Assembly: GCA_031551485.1 (NCBI GenBank)
Contig: JAVBNO010000019.1
Coordinates: forward strand, 61,631 to 125,630
Direction of reading: 5' to 3'
DNA from: JAVBNO01 sp031551485
GTDB taxonomy: Bacteria; Bacillota; Clostridia; Oscillospirales; Ruminococcaceae
Length of the DNA stretch: 64,000 nt
In this document: positions 18,164 to 26,605 of the stretch, one piece after another
How the letters are laid out: the number at the start of each line of letters is the position of its first letter
Numbering within the stretch: position 1 is the stretch's first letter
The notes under the pieces: model-generated
What the model saw: only the letters and a program-made list of their open reading frames with translations
Told to the model about the DNA's origin: nothing
The model's database searches: none
Translations under genes and position numbers: made by a program

Positions 18164-18198
18164 CATGGTTCGTGCCGGTAGAAACGGCACGAACCATG
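18164..18198. promoter_or_regulatory. Perfect 14-bp palindrome at the start of the PTS transcript
   Basis: catggttcgtgccg, loop gtagaaa, cggcacgaaccatg. The arms match exactly. It begins about eight bases after the predicted transcription start and ends 21 bases before the regulator ATG at 18220. It lacks a T-run so it is not an ordinary terminator. It may be an operator, or an RNA hairpin for a BglG-like RNA-binding switch or mRNA stability. Confidence 0.7.
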
Positions 18199-18219
18199 CG
18201 GAGAGGAATCGAGTCTTGT

Positions 18220-20361
18220 ATGGAGCTGAACAAAACATCCTGTGATATGTTGGCGTTTTTGCGGGAACAAAGCGATTTTGTCACCATCGGCCAGCTGGCC
18301 GAGATCAGTGGGCTTTCGCAGCGGGCGGTGCGCTACAATCTGGAAAAAATTGAACAGTACCTGCAAAAAAAACAGTTTGGCTTTTTGGAGCGGGAGCGGG
18401 GCGAAGGGGTGAGGCTCCCATTTTCCCAGGCGCTGTGGGAACACATCAGCGGGCTGCACGAGGCGTTGGGCCGCTTTCAATATCACTATGCGGCATCGGA
18501 GCGGGTGACCTTCATTCTGTCGGAATTGTTGTGGCGCGCAGGGCCGGTGTTGATTGAATATTTTTGCTCCCGACTGGAGTGTTCCCGTAACAGCATTGGC
18601 AAAGATTTGGATGAGGCGGAGCAGTGGTTTGCCGAACGGGGTATTTCCCTTGTAAAGCGGCCTAAAGTGGGGCTCTCTATCAAATGCGATGAGCAAAAAC
18701 GGCGGGCGGCTTTGTCCGAGGTTGTGTTTAACGCTGTGGAAAGCCAGGATGTGCTGCGTTACCCCGCCAAGGCGGATCCGGGGTCGCGGCTTGGCGGTTT
18801 GTTATTGGCATCGCTCTTGTCGCCGGAGGAAGGGGCGCTGGCCAAAGAGACAATCCGGCGCCTGGAAAAAGCGCTGGAGCGGCATTTAAGCGATCAGGCC
18901 TTCGGCAACCTGATCATCCACCTTGGGCTGATGCTGCGGCGGGTGGCCGAGGGCGGCCACATTTTGTTGCCGGTGCCGCCGGAAAGCGAAGTACTGGCGT
19001 CGCCGGAATATGCCGCTGTCCAAGAGATTTTTGGCGCGCTGGCACAGCAAAAGGGCATTACCTTGCCCGAGGATGAGATTGCCTATTTTACCTGCCACTT
19101 GCTGGGGGCCAAGACGATTACACCACCGGATTCCACACAGGAGCTGAGCGGTGCCGACCTGCGCCTGTGGCAGGTTGTGGAGCAAATGGCCGATGGGATG
19201 GCTGCTTTGTACGACGTTGATTTTGGGCCGGTACGACAGGCGCTGGTTAGCGGGCTGTTTGTCCATTTAAAGCCGACCATTTACCGCATTCGATACGGCT
19301 TTCATATTAAAAATCCGATTTACAGCGACATTTTGCGGGATTACCAATCGCTTTTTTTAAACACAAGGATTGTCAGCCAGGTGTTGTCCGATTATTGTGG
19401 CTGCGGTATCAGTGACCACGAGGTGGCCTATCTGGCACTGCATTTTGGCGCGGCGCTCTACCGCCTGCACAAACGCACCAAAGACAAGGCACGGGTGCTT
19501 TTGGTGTGCGGCACCGGGCTGGGGTCGGCCATGATGATGACTTCCCAGCTTGACAAAGTGTTTTTGGTGGAAGTGGCGGGTGTGGTGTCCAGCCGGGCTG
19601 TGGCGGAGCAAGATTTGCGCCATGTCGATTATATTATCAGCACGGTGCCGATTGCCCAGTTGCCACCGGAATCCTACATTCGGGTGAATCCCATTTTTAC
19701 GCCCAAGGACGAAGAGGAACTGGGACGGTATTTAAGCGTGCGCCCTCTGCCCAAAGAGCGATATGACCGGGAAGTCGAAATGGCGAACCGCCTTGTGGCC
19801 ATTGTAGACAAATATGGCGGCATGGCCAACAAAAACCAGCTGCAATACGAATTTTTAAGCGAATTGATGGGCGGCGAAAATCGAGGGTACCAGCCGCGGC
19901 GCAAATATCGTTTAAGCGATGTGCTAACCCGCGATTTGATTGTGGTCGGGCAACGGTGTGACGACTGGCAGCAGGCGGTGCGCGCCGGATCGGCGATTTT
20001 GGAGGCGCGGGGCTACGTGACGCCCAATTACCCGGAAGCGATTATCGCTTCGATGAAAGAATACGGCCCGTACATGGTCATGCTGCCGGGCATTTTGGTG
20101 GCGCATGCCAGGCCGGAGGACGGAGTCCAGAAGCTGGCCATGAGCCTTTTGACACTGCGCCATCCGGTGCGGTTTGGACATAAAACGCACGACCCGGTGC
20201 AAATTGTCGTCACGCTGGCGGCGGTAGATGAAGAAAAACACCTGAAAGCGCTGGCCCAGCTGTTTCAGATTTTAAAGAAACCGGAGCATGTGACAGCCAT
20301 TGTGGACAGCAGTACCAAAGAGGATATTATTAACCTGTTTATTGCGAACGAAGGGGACTGA
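18220..20361 (+). CDS. PRD-containing PTS-controlled regulator with EIIB-like and EIIA domains
   Basis: 713 residues from ATG 18220; earlier in-frame ATGs lie inside or before the palindrome and have no ribosome site. Domain order: N-terminal HTH (IGQLAEISGLSQRAVRYNL near 22-40), second HTH (CSRNSIGKDLDEAEQWF near 125-140), PRD1 about 175-280, PRD2 about 300-405 (GISDHEVAYLALHFGAAL), GatB-like EIIB with Cys430 in VCGTGLGSAMM, and an EIIA type 2 domain whose active His is probably His629 in LVAHARPEDG. It would be switched by phosphorylation according to sugar uptake. No separate EIIA gene follows, so this EIIA may also be the phosphate donor for the transporter (inference). Confidence 0.9.
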   Translation: MELNKTSCDMLAFLREQSDFVTIGQLAEISGLSQRAVRYNLEKIEQYLQKKQFGFLERERGEGVRLPFSQALWEHISGLHEALGRFQYHYAASERVTFILSELLWRAGPVLIEYFCSRLECSRNSIGKDLDEAEQWFAERGISLVKRPKVGLSIKCDEQKRRAALSEVVFNAVESQDVLRYPAKADPGSRLGGLLLASLLSPEEGALAKETIRRLEKALERHLSDQAFGNLIIHLGLMLRRVAEGGHILLPVPPESEVLASPEYAAVQEIFGALAQQKGITLPEDEIAYFTCHLLGAKTITPPDSTQELSGADLRLWQVVEQMADGMAALYDVDFGPVRQALVSGLFVHLKPTIYRIRYGFHIKNPIYSDILRDYQSLFLNTRIVSQVLSDYCGCGISDHEVAYLALHFGAALYRLHKRTKDKARVLLVCGTGLGSAMMMTSQLDKVFLVEVAGVVSSRAVAEQDLRHVDYIISTVPIAQLPPESYIRVNPIFTPKDEEELGRYLSVRPLPKERYDREVEMANRLVAIVDKYGGMANKNQLQYEFLSELMGGENRGYQPRRKYRLSDVLTRDLIVVGQRCDDWQQAVRAGSAILEARGYVTPNYPEAIIASMKEYGPYMVMLPGILVAHARPEDGVQKLAMSLLTLRHPVRFGHKTHDPVQIVVTLAAVDEEKHLKALAQLFQILKKPEHVTAIVDSSTKEDIINLFIANEGD

Positions 20362-20364
20362 AGA

Positions 20365-20694
20365 ATGAGCATGTGCCGAAAACGAATCGCCTGCGTTTGC
20401 GGGGCAGGCATTGCGGGAAGCACCTCGGTGCGATACAAGCTGGAGGAATTTTTTGACCAGCAGGGTATTACTGATGTGGAGATTATTTGCCTGCGGTTTT
20501 GCGACCTGGAAGAATATCTGGACCGAATTGATCTGATTGTATCCGCCTCGACGCTGTTTAAAGAGTACCCGGTCCCCACGATTGTGGACATTTGCTATTT
20601 GACCGGAGACAATTGCGGGGAAGCCAACCAAAAAGTGTTGCAAGTGCTGCAAACTTTACCGGACGATGAACCGAAAACAAATATCTTTGCCTAA
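20365..20694 (+). CDS. PTS EIIB component, first copy
   Basis: 109 residues. The active Cys12 sits in CVCGAGIAGSTSVRYKLEEF, the P-loop-like turn of galactitol/ascorbate-type IIB proteins. It should accept phosphate from EIIA and pass it to the sugar at EIIC. It begins three bases after the regulator stop, with AGGGGACTG upstream. It has a Cys-rich middle (ICLRFCDLEEYLD) and is only distantly like the second IIB at 22291, so the two are not a recent duplication. Confidence 0.82.
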   Translation: MSMCRKRIACVCGAGIAGSTSVRYKLEEFFDQQGITDVEIICLRFCDLEEYLDRIDLIVSASTLFKEYPVPTIVDICYLTGDNCGEANQKVLQVLQTLPDDEPKTNIFA

Positions 20695-20890
20695 GGCAAA
20701 GAACGATGCTGCTATTGCCAAAATGACGAATGTTATTTTGGCAATTGTGTCAATAAAGCCTTTTTTGCACATTCAATTGGACAATCAAAGTGAATTTGAG
20801 CCATTGCATTGGACAGCGGGAACATCTATGCTGATGATAGGCCTTTTGTGGCTGTTGCTTCCCTTTGCAACGGAATATCTTTGGGTATAG
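20666..20890 (+). CDS. Possible small membrane protein in the IIB-IIC gap
   Basis: 74 residues, starting inside the end of the first IIB gene and ending seven bases before the EIIC ribosome site. It has a hydrophobic stretch TNVILAIVSIKPFLHIQ and a C-terminal one (MLMIGLLWLLLPFATEYLWV). The ribosome site is weak (CCGGACG). Against it: the region contains a perfect hairpin and the frame may be chance. I list it because it fills an otherwise empty 205-base gap in a tight operon. Confidence 0.25.
   Translation: MNRKQISLPKAKNDAAIAKMTNVILAIVSIKPFLHIQLDNQSEFEPLHWTAGTSMLMIGLLWLLLPFATEYLWV
20714..20745 (+). other. Intercistronic hairpin between IIB and IIC
   Basis: attgccaaaat, loop gacgaatgtt, attttggcaat: perfect 11-bp arms. 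A second, smaller hairpin (ctttgcc-taa-ggcaaag, 20687-20703) straddles the IIB stop codon. Neither has a T-run. Likely a processing or expression-setting element. Confidence 0.55.
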
Positions 20891-20899
20891 GAGGTTTGC

Positions 20900-22294
20900 A
20901 TGATGGAAGCGTTGGCGCCACAGGTTGCCCATCTTGGCGAAAGACTGATGGGCATGGGCACCATTGTCTTTGTGCCGCTTGTGATATTGATTACATCGTT
21001 GGCATTTCGGGTGCCGTGGATGAAAGCGGTGCGGTCGGCCATTACAGTGGGCGTGGGATTTATCGGGGTCGGGCTGACGCTGGCGATTGTGTGGCAGACC
21101 CTTGGTCCGGTAACCCAAGAAGTGGCCCAGCAGGTGGGACTGCGTATCGACGTGCTGGATGTGAGCTGGCCGGCCGGCGCGGCTGTGTCCTTTACGACTT
21201 TGATTGGCGCGTTTATCATCCCGTTTATTTTGCTGATCAATTACTTAATGCTGATTACCCGCCAGACGCGGACGCTCAACATCGACATCTGGAACTACTG
21301 GCACTATGCCATTTCGGGGTCGCTGGCGGCGCTGATTACCAATTCGCTGTGGTTGGGCTTTATTGAAGCGGGCTGTCATGCCGTCATCACCTTTAAATTT
21401 GCAGACATTACCGCCAAGCGCATGCAAAAAGAAATGAATATGCCGGGCATCTCAATTCCCCACGGCAATTCAGTGGCCATGGCGCCCCTGCTTATGCTTT
21501 TGGATCGAATATATGATGCCATTCCCTTTTTGAAACCGAAACACCGGGCCGAAATGGTTGCCCAAAACAAGCTGCTTAAGTTTTTTTCCGACCCGATGGT
21601 CGTGGGCTTTATCATTGGCGGCGTTTTAGGCATCTTGGCGCGGGCGCCGGTGGAAAAAGTGATTCAGATTGCCATTAGCATGGCGGCGTTAATTTTGCTT
21701 TTACCCCGGGAAGTGAAAATCATCATGGAGGGGCTTGTGCCCATCTCCCAGGCGACTAAAAAACTGGTGGAAGCGCATTTTGGGCGGCAGGATTATTACG
21801 TAGGGCTGGATTCGGCGGTAATGTTGAATTACCCTGCCACCACCACCACGTCGATGCTGCTGATTCCCATTACCATATTGCTGGCATTTGTGCTGCCGTG
21901 GAATCATACGATTCCGGTAGGTGACCTTTGCAGCATCGGCTTCTTTATTGCGGTGGCGGCGCCGCTGCACAAGGGCAGTGTGGCCCGAACCCTCATCAGC
22001 GGTACAGTGATTATGTCGATCATGCTTGTAATCTGCAGCCAGTTCGCACCGGCATTTACCCAATTGGCGCGGGTGACGGGAGGGGTGGTCATTCCCGAGG
22101 GTACCACCCTGATTTCCTCCATTGCCATTGGCGATCCGATTGCCTGGATTGGGGTGAGCATCCTGCGGCTGGGTGAAGTGGGCGGCATTTTGCTGATTCT
22201 TTTAACAGCCGGCGTTGTGGCCGTATGCAAAGCCATTGAAAGACGGCAAGATTCCGGCGACGACATGCCGAGAAAGACGGGGAACACTGCGTGA
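20900..22294 (+). CDS. PTS EIIC component, galactitol family
   Basis: 464 residues with about ten membrane segments. The layout and the segment GISIPHGNSVAMAPLLMLLDRI near 188-209 fit the galactitol (Gat) EIIC family, which moves sugar alcohols and related compounds across the membrane while IIB phosphorylates them. ATG 20900 lies six bases after TAGGAGG. A cytoplasmic loop with KPKHRAEMVAQNKLLKFFSDPM follows near 213-234. The stop overlaps the GTG start of the next IIB. The substrate is not readable from sequence. Confidence 0.88.
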   Translation: MMEALAPQVAHLGERLMGMGTIVFVPLVILITSLAFRVPWMKAVRSAITVGVGFIGVGLTLAIVWQTLGPVTQEVAQQVGLRIDVLDVSWPAGAAVSFTTLIGAFIIPFILLINYLMLITRQTRTLNIDIWNYWHYAISGSLAALITNSLWLGFIEAGCHAVITFKFADITAKRMQKEMNMPGISIPHGNSVAMAPLLMLLDRIYDAIPFLKPKHRAEMVAQNKLLKFFSDPMVVGFIIGGVLGILARAPVEKVIQIAISMAALILLLPREVKIIMEGLVPISQATKKLVEAHFGRQDYYVGLDSAVMLNYPATTTTSMLLIPITILLAFVLPWNHTIPVGDLCSIGFFIAVAAPLHKGSVARTLISGTVIMSIMLVICSQFAPAFTQLARVTGGVVIPEGTTLISSIAIGDPIAWIGVSILRLGEVGGILLILLTAGVVAVCKAIERRQDSGDDMPRKTGNTA

Positions 22295-22566
22295 AAAATC
22301 TAGTAATAACTTGCGGTATGGGGTTGGCATCCTCTGCGCTGATGATGCGTGGCATTGAGGATCTGTTCGCCCGCAAAGGCATTGTGGCCAATATGATTAA
22401 ATGTAATATCGACCAATTGGACCGCCATATGAATGAAGCGGACTGTATTGTCACTTCGGTGCCTATTGAACAAACAGGGCAGATACCGGTTGTTCTGGGT
22501 ACCGGGTTTTTAACGGGCATTGGCGTTACGGAACTGGAAGCGGAACTATTGTCGTATTTCGACTGA
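22291..22566 (+). CDS. PTS EIIB component, GatB type, second copy
   Basis: 91 residues, GTG start overlapping the EIIC stop. Active Cys8 in VITCGMGLASSALMM. The C-terminal half (SVPIEQTGQIPVVLGTGFL then GIGVTELEAELLSYF) follows the GatB pattern closely, more so than the first IIB. With it, the operon encodes two free IIB proteins plus the IIB-like domain of the regulator for one EIIC. Confidence 0.85.
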   Translation: MKNLVITCGMGLASSALMMRGIEDLFARKGIVANMIKCNIDQLDRHMNEADCIVTSVPIEQTGQIPVVLGTGFLTGIGVTELEAELLSYFD

Positions 22567-22590
22567 CGATTATTTGAGGGAGGCAGATGT

Positions 22591-23475
22591 ATGGATTTCA
22601 AGCTGGTTGTCGATTCGAACTTAGAGTTGGTGGAAACCCCCATTTGGGACGAGCGGGTGAAAAAGCTGTATTGGACCGACCTTTTTTCCGGCGATGTCTT
22701 TGCTTATGATCCTGCCACAGGCGAAAACAAGACGTATAAGACCGGCAGAATCATCGGGTCGGCAGTACCCAGCAAAAGCGACCCGGGCCGGTTGATGGTG
22801 GTCATTGAGGGCGGACTGCATGTGTTGGATTTGGCCAGCGGCAAAATGACCTTTGTGGCAGACCCGGACAAGGGCAATGCCAATAACCGCTATAACGATT
22901 CCCGGTGCGACGCCAAAGGCCGGGTATTCATGAGTTCGGTTTCCAAAAAGTACGGCACGCCGGACTATCAGCCGGATATGCTGGGCGACTTTTTTATGGT
23001 AGATACCGACGGCAGCTGCAAGACCATTGTGGCTGGTATCAATCAATACAACGCCATGGTGTGGAACGGCGACAACACCAAAATGTATGTGGTGGATACC
23101 TATCATCAAAAGCTGTTGTGCTTCGATTACGATTTGGACAAAGGGCCTGTTTCCGGCCCCCGCGAGGTAATCGATTTTGCGCAGCAGGGTATGCCGGACG
23201 GTATGAGCATTGATGTGGAAGATAATCTTTATGTGTGCCACTGGACCGGCATCATCACTGTGTGGGATAAAAATTTGCAGTTGGTGAAAACCATTTCCTT
23301 CCCGGTGGAGTTTGCGTGCTGCGGCGGATTTGCCGGCGCGGATATGAAAGACTTTTATGTAGCCAGTTCCAAATACTGCTATAACGCCGAACAGTTGGCC
23401 GCCAACCCTGGCGCGGGTGGGTTGTTCATGGGGCGCAACGACATTGCGGGCCGGCCCGACCATTTTTATCTGTAA
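22591..23475 (+). CDS. SMP-30/gluconolactonase-like protein
   Basis: 294 residues, ATG preceded by GAGGGAGG. A six-bladed propeller of the SMP-30/LRE family: metal-ligand candidates are Glu15 (LELVETPIWDE), the Asn in NAMVWNGDN (about 150-158) and the Asp in PDGMSIDVEDNLYV (about 206-219). Family members hydrolyse sugar lactones. Next to a PTS and an alcohol dehydrogenase it suggests oxidation of a sugar or polyol to a lactone followed by ring opening, though lactonases of this family usually act on non-phosphorylated sugars, so the match with a PTS is not obvious. Confidence 0.85.
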   Translation: MDFKLVVDSNLELVETPIWDERVKKLYWTDLFSGDVFAYDPATGENKTYKTGRIIGSAVPSKSDPGRLMVVIEGGLHVLDLASGKMTFVADPDKGNANNRYNDSRCDAKGRVFMSSVSKKYGTPDYQPDMLGDFFMVDTDGSCKTIVAGINQYNAMVWNGDNTKMYVVDTYHQKLLCFDYDLDKGPVSGPREVIDFAQQGMPDGMSIDVEDNLYVCHWTGIITVWDKNLQLVKTISFPVEFACCGGFAGADMKDFYVASSKYCYNAEQLAANPGAGGLFMGRNDIAGRPDHFYL

Positions 23476-23510
23476 CGGATTTAGCGTCATTATATAAGGA
23501 GGAAAACAGT

Positions 23511-24683
23511 ATGTACGATTTTGAATTTTCAATGCCGACCCAGGCGATTTTTGGTGTGGGCGCTGTGGCCCGTGTAGGCGCCGAAGCTGCCAAATTTGGC
23601 AAAAAGGCGCTGCTTGTCACCTATGATGAGGACTTTGTCAAAAAAGTGGGATTTTATCAGCAGGTGGCCAAAAGCTGCGCCGATGCCGGTGTTGCGCTGA
23701 TTGACTACTTTGGCGTCAAGAGCAACCCCACGGTGGAGCATGCCCAGGGCGCCATCAAAATCACCAAAGAGCAAAAACCGGACGTCATCATCGCGTTGGG
23801 CGGCGGCAGCGCCATGGATGAAGCCAAATACATAGGCGTAGCCGCCAAATATGACGGCGATGCCTGGGATTTCGCCACTGGCAAGGCCAGCATTCAGGAG
23901 ACATTGCCGGTCATCGCCGTTGTCACCATCCCGGCCACCAGCAGCGAGCTGAACGGCACGATGGTCATGAACAACGAAGCGATGCGCCGCAAAGACGGCG
24001 TGGCCAACCCCATTATGCGGCCGAAAGTGGCCATTTTGGATCCGGCGCTTACTTACACCATTCCGGTGCAGCAAACAGCCTACTCGGCTGCCGATATTGT
24101 CTCCCATCTGCTGGAGGCCTATTTTGGCCATACGCTGGCATGGGCGCCTTTCCAGGATCGGTACTGCCAGGGCGGTATTAAGACCATCATCGAGTGCATG
24201 GACCGCATTATGGCCAATCCCCAGGATCCCGAGGCCAGAGCCCAAATGATGTGGACGGCTTCCTACGCCTGGAACGGCTTTTACAACTGCGGGTTGGGCT
24301 TTACCGATTCCACCATTCACATTCTGGGACATTCGTTGTCCAATTTTTACGATACCCCCCACGGCGCGGCGATGTCGGTGACCATTTTGGCGACCATGAA
24401 ATATTTCATGAAGACCAAGACTGCCAAGTTCGCCGATTTTGCCCGGGGCGTCTTCGGCGTCACCGAAACAGACGACCTGAAAGCAGCCCAGGCGGGCCAC
24501 GATGCCCTGCATGCCTGGTTTAAGAAAATTCATACGCCCACCACACTGGCGGAAGCGGGCATTACCGATGCCGACGCCATTGACAAGATGGCGCCCGACG
24601 CTTTGAAGACCGCACAGGCCTGGGGTGCCGGAGACCTGTACACAGTGGACAAAATCGTAGATATGTTTAAGCTCTGTCTGTAA
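23511..24683 (+). CDS. Iron-containing alcohol dehydrogenase (butanol dehydrogenase/YqhD type)
   Basis: 390 residues, start after AAGGAGGAAAACAGT. Nucleotide-binding GGGSAMDEAKYIG near 97-109; metal ligands fit Asp195, His199 (AADIVSHLLE), His270 and His284 (HILGHSLSNFYDTPHG). It reduces aldehydes or oxidises alcohols with NAD(P)H. Its position after the lactonase and the PTS points to polyol or aldose metabolism (inference). A long stem-loop follows. Confidence 0.93.
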   Translation: MYDFEFSMPTQAIFGVGAVARVGAEAAKFGKKALLVTYDEDFVKKVGFYQQVAKSCADAGVALIDYFGVKSNPTVEHAQGAIKITKEQKPDVIIALGGGSAMDEAKYIGVAAKYDGDAWDFATGKASIQETLPVIAVVTIPATSSELNGTMVMNNEAMRRKDGVANPIMRPKVAILDPALTYTIPVQQTAYSAADIVSHLLEAYFGHTLAWAPFQDRYCQGGIKTIIECMDRIMANPQDPEARAQMMWTASYAWNGFYNCGLGFTDSTIHILGHSLSNFYDTPHGAAMSVTILATMKYFMKTKTAKFADFARGVFGVTETDDLKAAQAGHDALHAWFKKIHTPTTLAEAGITDADAIDKMAPDALKTAQAWGAGDLYTVDKIVDMFKLCL

Positions 24684-24702
24684 TCGCATATCGGTTTCAC
24701 AT

Positions 24703-24767
24703 AGGCAGCCAGGGGATAGGTCGGTAAACGGCACATCCCCGGCAGGCTGCCGATGCATCCGTTTTTT
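24703..24767 (+). terminator. Terminator after the alcohol dehydrogenase gene
   Basis: ggcagcc-a-ggggat pairs with atcccc-ggca-ggctgcc across a 17-base loop, then gatgcatccgtttttt. The remaining spacer to 24910 shows no further element I can support. Confidence 0.6.
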
Positions 24768-24910
24768 GAATTTGGCAACAAGGGGTGCTGTCGTCCAGCG
24801 GGGGAATGCCTTGCCGGTTGGCGCGCCAATGACGATAGAGGGCGGTCGGTCCGCCGCCCACGCCGGAAGAGACCGATGGGTAATTTTTTGGCAGGAGTGT
24901 TAAAACAAAC

Positions 24911-25870
24911 ATGATAGAAGTCAAAAATTTGACCAAAACCTACGGCAAGGGACGGGGTGTCACCGACATCAGCTTCCAGGTGGCCGACAAAGAAATTGTG
25001 GGTTTGCTGGGGCCAAATGGCGCCGGCAAATCGACCATTATGAAAATGATTACCGGTTACATTTCGCCCACCAGCGGCACCGTAACGGTGGGCGGCTGCG
25101 ACCTTTTGGAGCAACCGAGAGAAGTTGCGGCCAAAATCGGCTTTATGGCGGAGATTCCCCCTTTGTATATCGACATGGACGTATGGTCCTACCTGCAATT
25201 TGTCAGCGAAATTAAAGGGGTAAAACGGGCCGAGCGCAAAGAAGAAATTGAGCGGGTGCTCAAGCTGACGCACACCGACGAAGTGAAAAAGCGGCTCATT
25301 CGCAATTTATCCAAAGGCTATCGCCAGCGGGTGGGTATGGCGCAATCGCTGATCGGCAGCCCGCCGGTGCTGATTTTGGACGAACCAACGGCCGGGCTTG
25401 ACCCCAAGCAAATTACCGAAGTGCGCAACCTGATTAAAGGGCTGAGCCAAGAACACACCATCATGGTAAGCTCCCATATACTGGCGGAAATTGACCAGAC
25501 CTGCGACCGGGTCATCATCCTGAAAGAGGGCAAGCTGGTGGCCCAGGGGACGATGAAAGAACTGGCCGAAGGCGGCGCCGGAGCCAGCCGGTTTATGCTG
25601 CGGGCTCGTGGTAAAGCGGATAAATTAAAAGGCTTGCTGGAAAAAGCACAGGGCGTTAAAGGAGTCAGTGTATCGTCGGCGTCGTCCTCGCAGACAGATT
25701 TTAGCACATTGATTGTGGAAACGGACGGCGGCAGCCAGGTGCGGGCAGGGGTTTCGGCCCTTTTGGCGGAAAAGCAAATCCCCATTGACGAAATGCGTTC
25801 GCTGGGCGGTTCGCTGGAGGAAATTTTCCTGGAGCTGACCGGCGGTGACGGCACGAAAGGGGAGGAATAG
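24911..25870 (+). CDS. ABC transporter ATPase, GldA-like
   Basis: 319 residues. Walker A GPNGAGKST near 36-44, signature LSKGYRQRVGMAQSL near 135-149, Walker B VLILDEPTAGLDP near 154-166, then a C-terminal regulatory extension of about 100 residues. It matches the ATPase of the Gld-type transporter (GldA) and NatA-like exporters. The next three genes follow with gaps of 5-25 bases or overlap, so the four probably form one machine. In Bacteroidetes GldAFG is tied to gliding; the role in Firmicutes is unknown. Confidence 0.88.
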   Translation: MIEVKNLTKTYGKGRGVTDISFQVADKEIVGLLGPNGAGKSTIMKMITGYISPTSGTVTVGGCDLLEQPREVAAKIGFMAEIPPLYIDMDVWSYLQFVSEIKGVKRAERKEEIERVLKLTHTDEVKKRLIRNLSKGYRQRVGMAQSLIGSPPVLILDEPTAGLDPKQITEVRNLIKGLSQEHTIMVSSHILAEIDQTCDRVIILKEGKLVAQGTMKELAEGGAGASRFMLRARGKADKLKGLLEKAQGVKGVSVSSASSSQTDFSTLIVETDGGSQVRAGVSALLAEKQIPIDEMRSLGGSLEEIFLELTGGDGTKGEE

Positions 25871-25875
25871 GCCTT

Positions 25876-26580
25876 ATGTATTATGTCTTCAAGCGGGAGG
25901 CCGCCTCCTATTTTTCCACCCCGTTCGGTTTTGTATTTATGGGCATCTTTCTCATTTTGGGCGGGCTTGTCTTCACCAGTTATAACTTGCTGGGCGGCAA
26001 CGGGGATATGAGCGGGACGTTCGGACTTTTCAGCCGAATGTCGTTTATGACTTTTCCAGTGCTGACCATGCGCCTTTTTTCGGAGGAGCGGCGGGGCGGC
26101 ACCGAACAACTGCTTTTGACTTCGCGGCTGCGGATATTTGACATTGTCGTGGGTAAATATTTGGCCGCGCTGTTTGTGTTTTTCATGAGTCTTTTGGTGA
26201 CAGGCGTCTATGTCGTCATGATTGCCCGCTACGGCTTCCCCAATCTGGGGGGCATATTGGCGTCTTATGTGGGTTATTTTGTGCTGGGGGCGGCGATGAT
26301 TGCCGTATGCACATTTGCCTCGTCTCTCAGCGAAAACCAGGTAACTGCGGCCATCGTTTCTTTTGGGATGCTGTTTACGTTGGTCATGCTGTCGTCCTTT
26401 GGCCGGTCGCTGACCATACCGGTTGTGAGCCAGGTGCTTTCGGCATTGTCACTGATTGTCCGCTACGACGAATTCATTCGGGGCATTTTCAGGCTGGGAC
26501 CCATTTGCTACTACATCGGGTTTTCAGTCGTATTCATTTATTTCGCCATGATCAGCCTGGAACACAGGCGCTATCAATAG
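25876..26580 (+). CDS. ABC-2 type permease, GldF-like
   Basis: 234 residues with six predicted membrane segments. N-terminus YVFKREAASYFSTPFGFVFMG and the RLFSEERRGGTEQLLLTSRL loop (about 57-77) are typical of ABC-2 subunits of the GldF type. It would make the membrane pore for the preceding ATPase. Confidence 0.87.
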   Translation: MYYVFKREAASYFSTPFGFVFMGIFLILGGLVFTSYNLLGGNGDMSGTFGLFSRMSFMTFPVLTMRLFSEERRGGTEQLLLTSRLRIFDIVVGKYLAALFVFFMSLLVTGVYVVMIARYGFPNLGGILASYVGYFVLGAAMIAVCTFASSLSENQVTAAIVSFGMLFTLVMLSSFGRSLTIPVVSQVLSALSLIVRYDEFIRGIFRLGPICYYIGFSVVFIYFAMISLEHRRYQ

Positions 26581-26605
26581 AAGAGATGCGGTATAGGAGC
26601 TTCAT

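Noticed and set aside
18130..18219. Upstream in-frame ATGs that would extend the PTS regulator by 30 residues
   Set aside because: They fall in the promoter or palindrome and have no ribosome site; the HTH begins naturally after ATG 18220.
20809..21366. Alternative frame of 185 codons at the start of the EIIC gene
   Set aside because: It has no ribosome site and the EIIC frame is clearly real; the Gly/Asp/Cys-rich translation is typical of a shifted frame.
23529..24758. 409-codon minus-strand open frame across the alcohol dehydrogenase
   Set aside because: The plus-strand gene has all family motifs; the antisense frame is His/Arg/Gly-rich and is a by-product of GC-rich codon use. The same holds for the long antisense frames over purL and purF.
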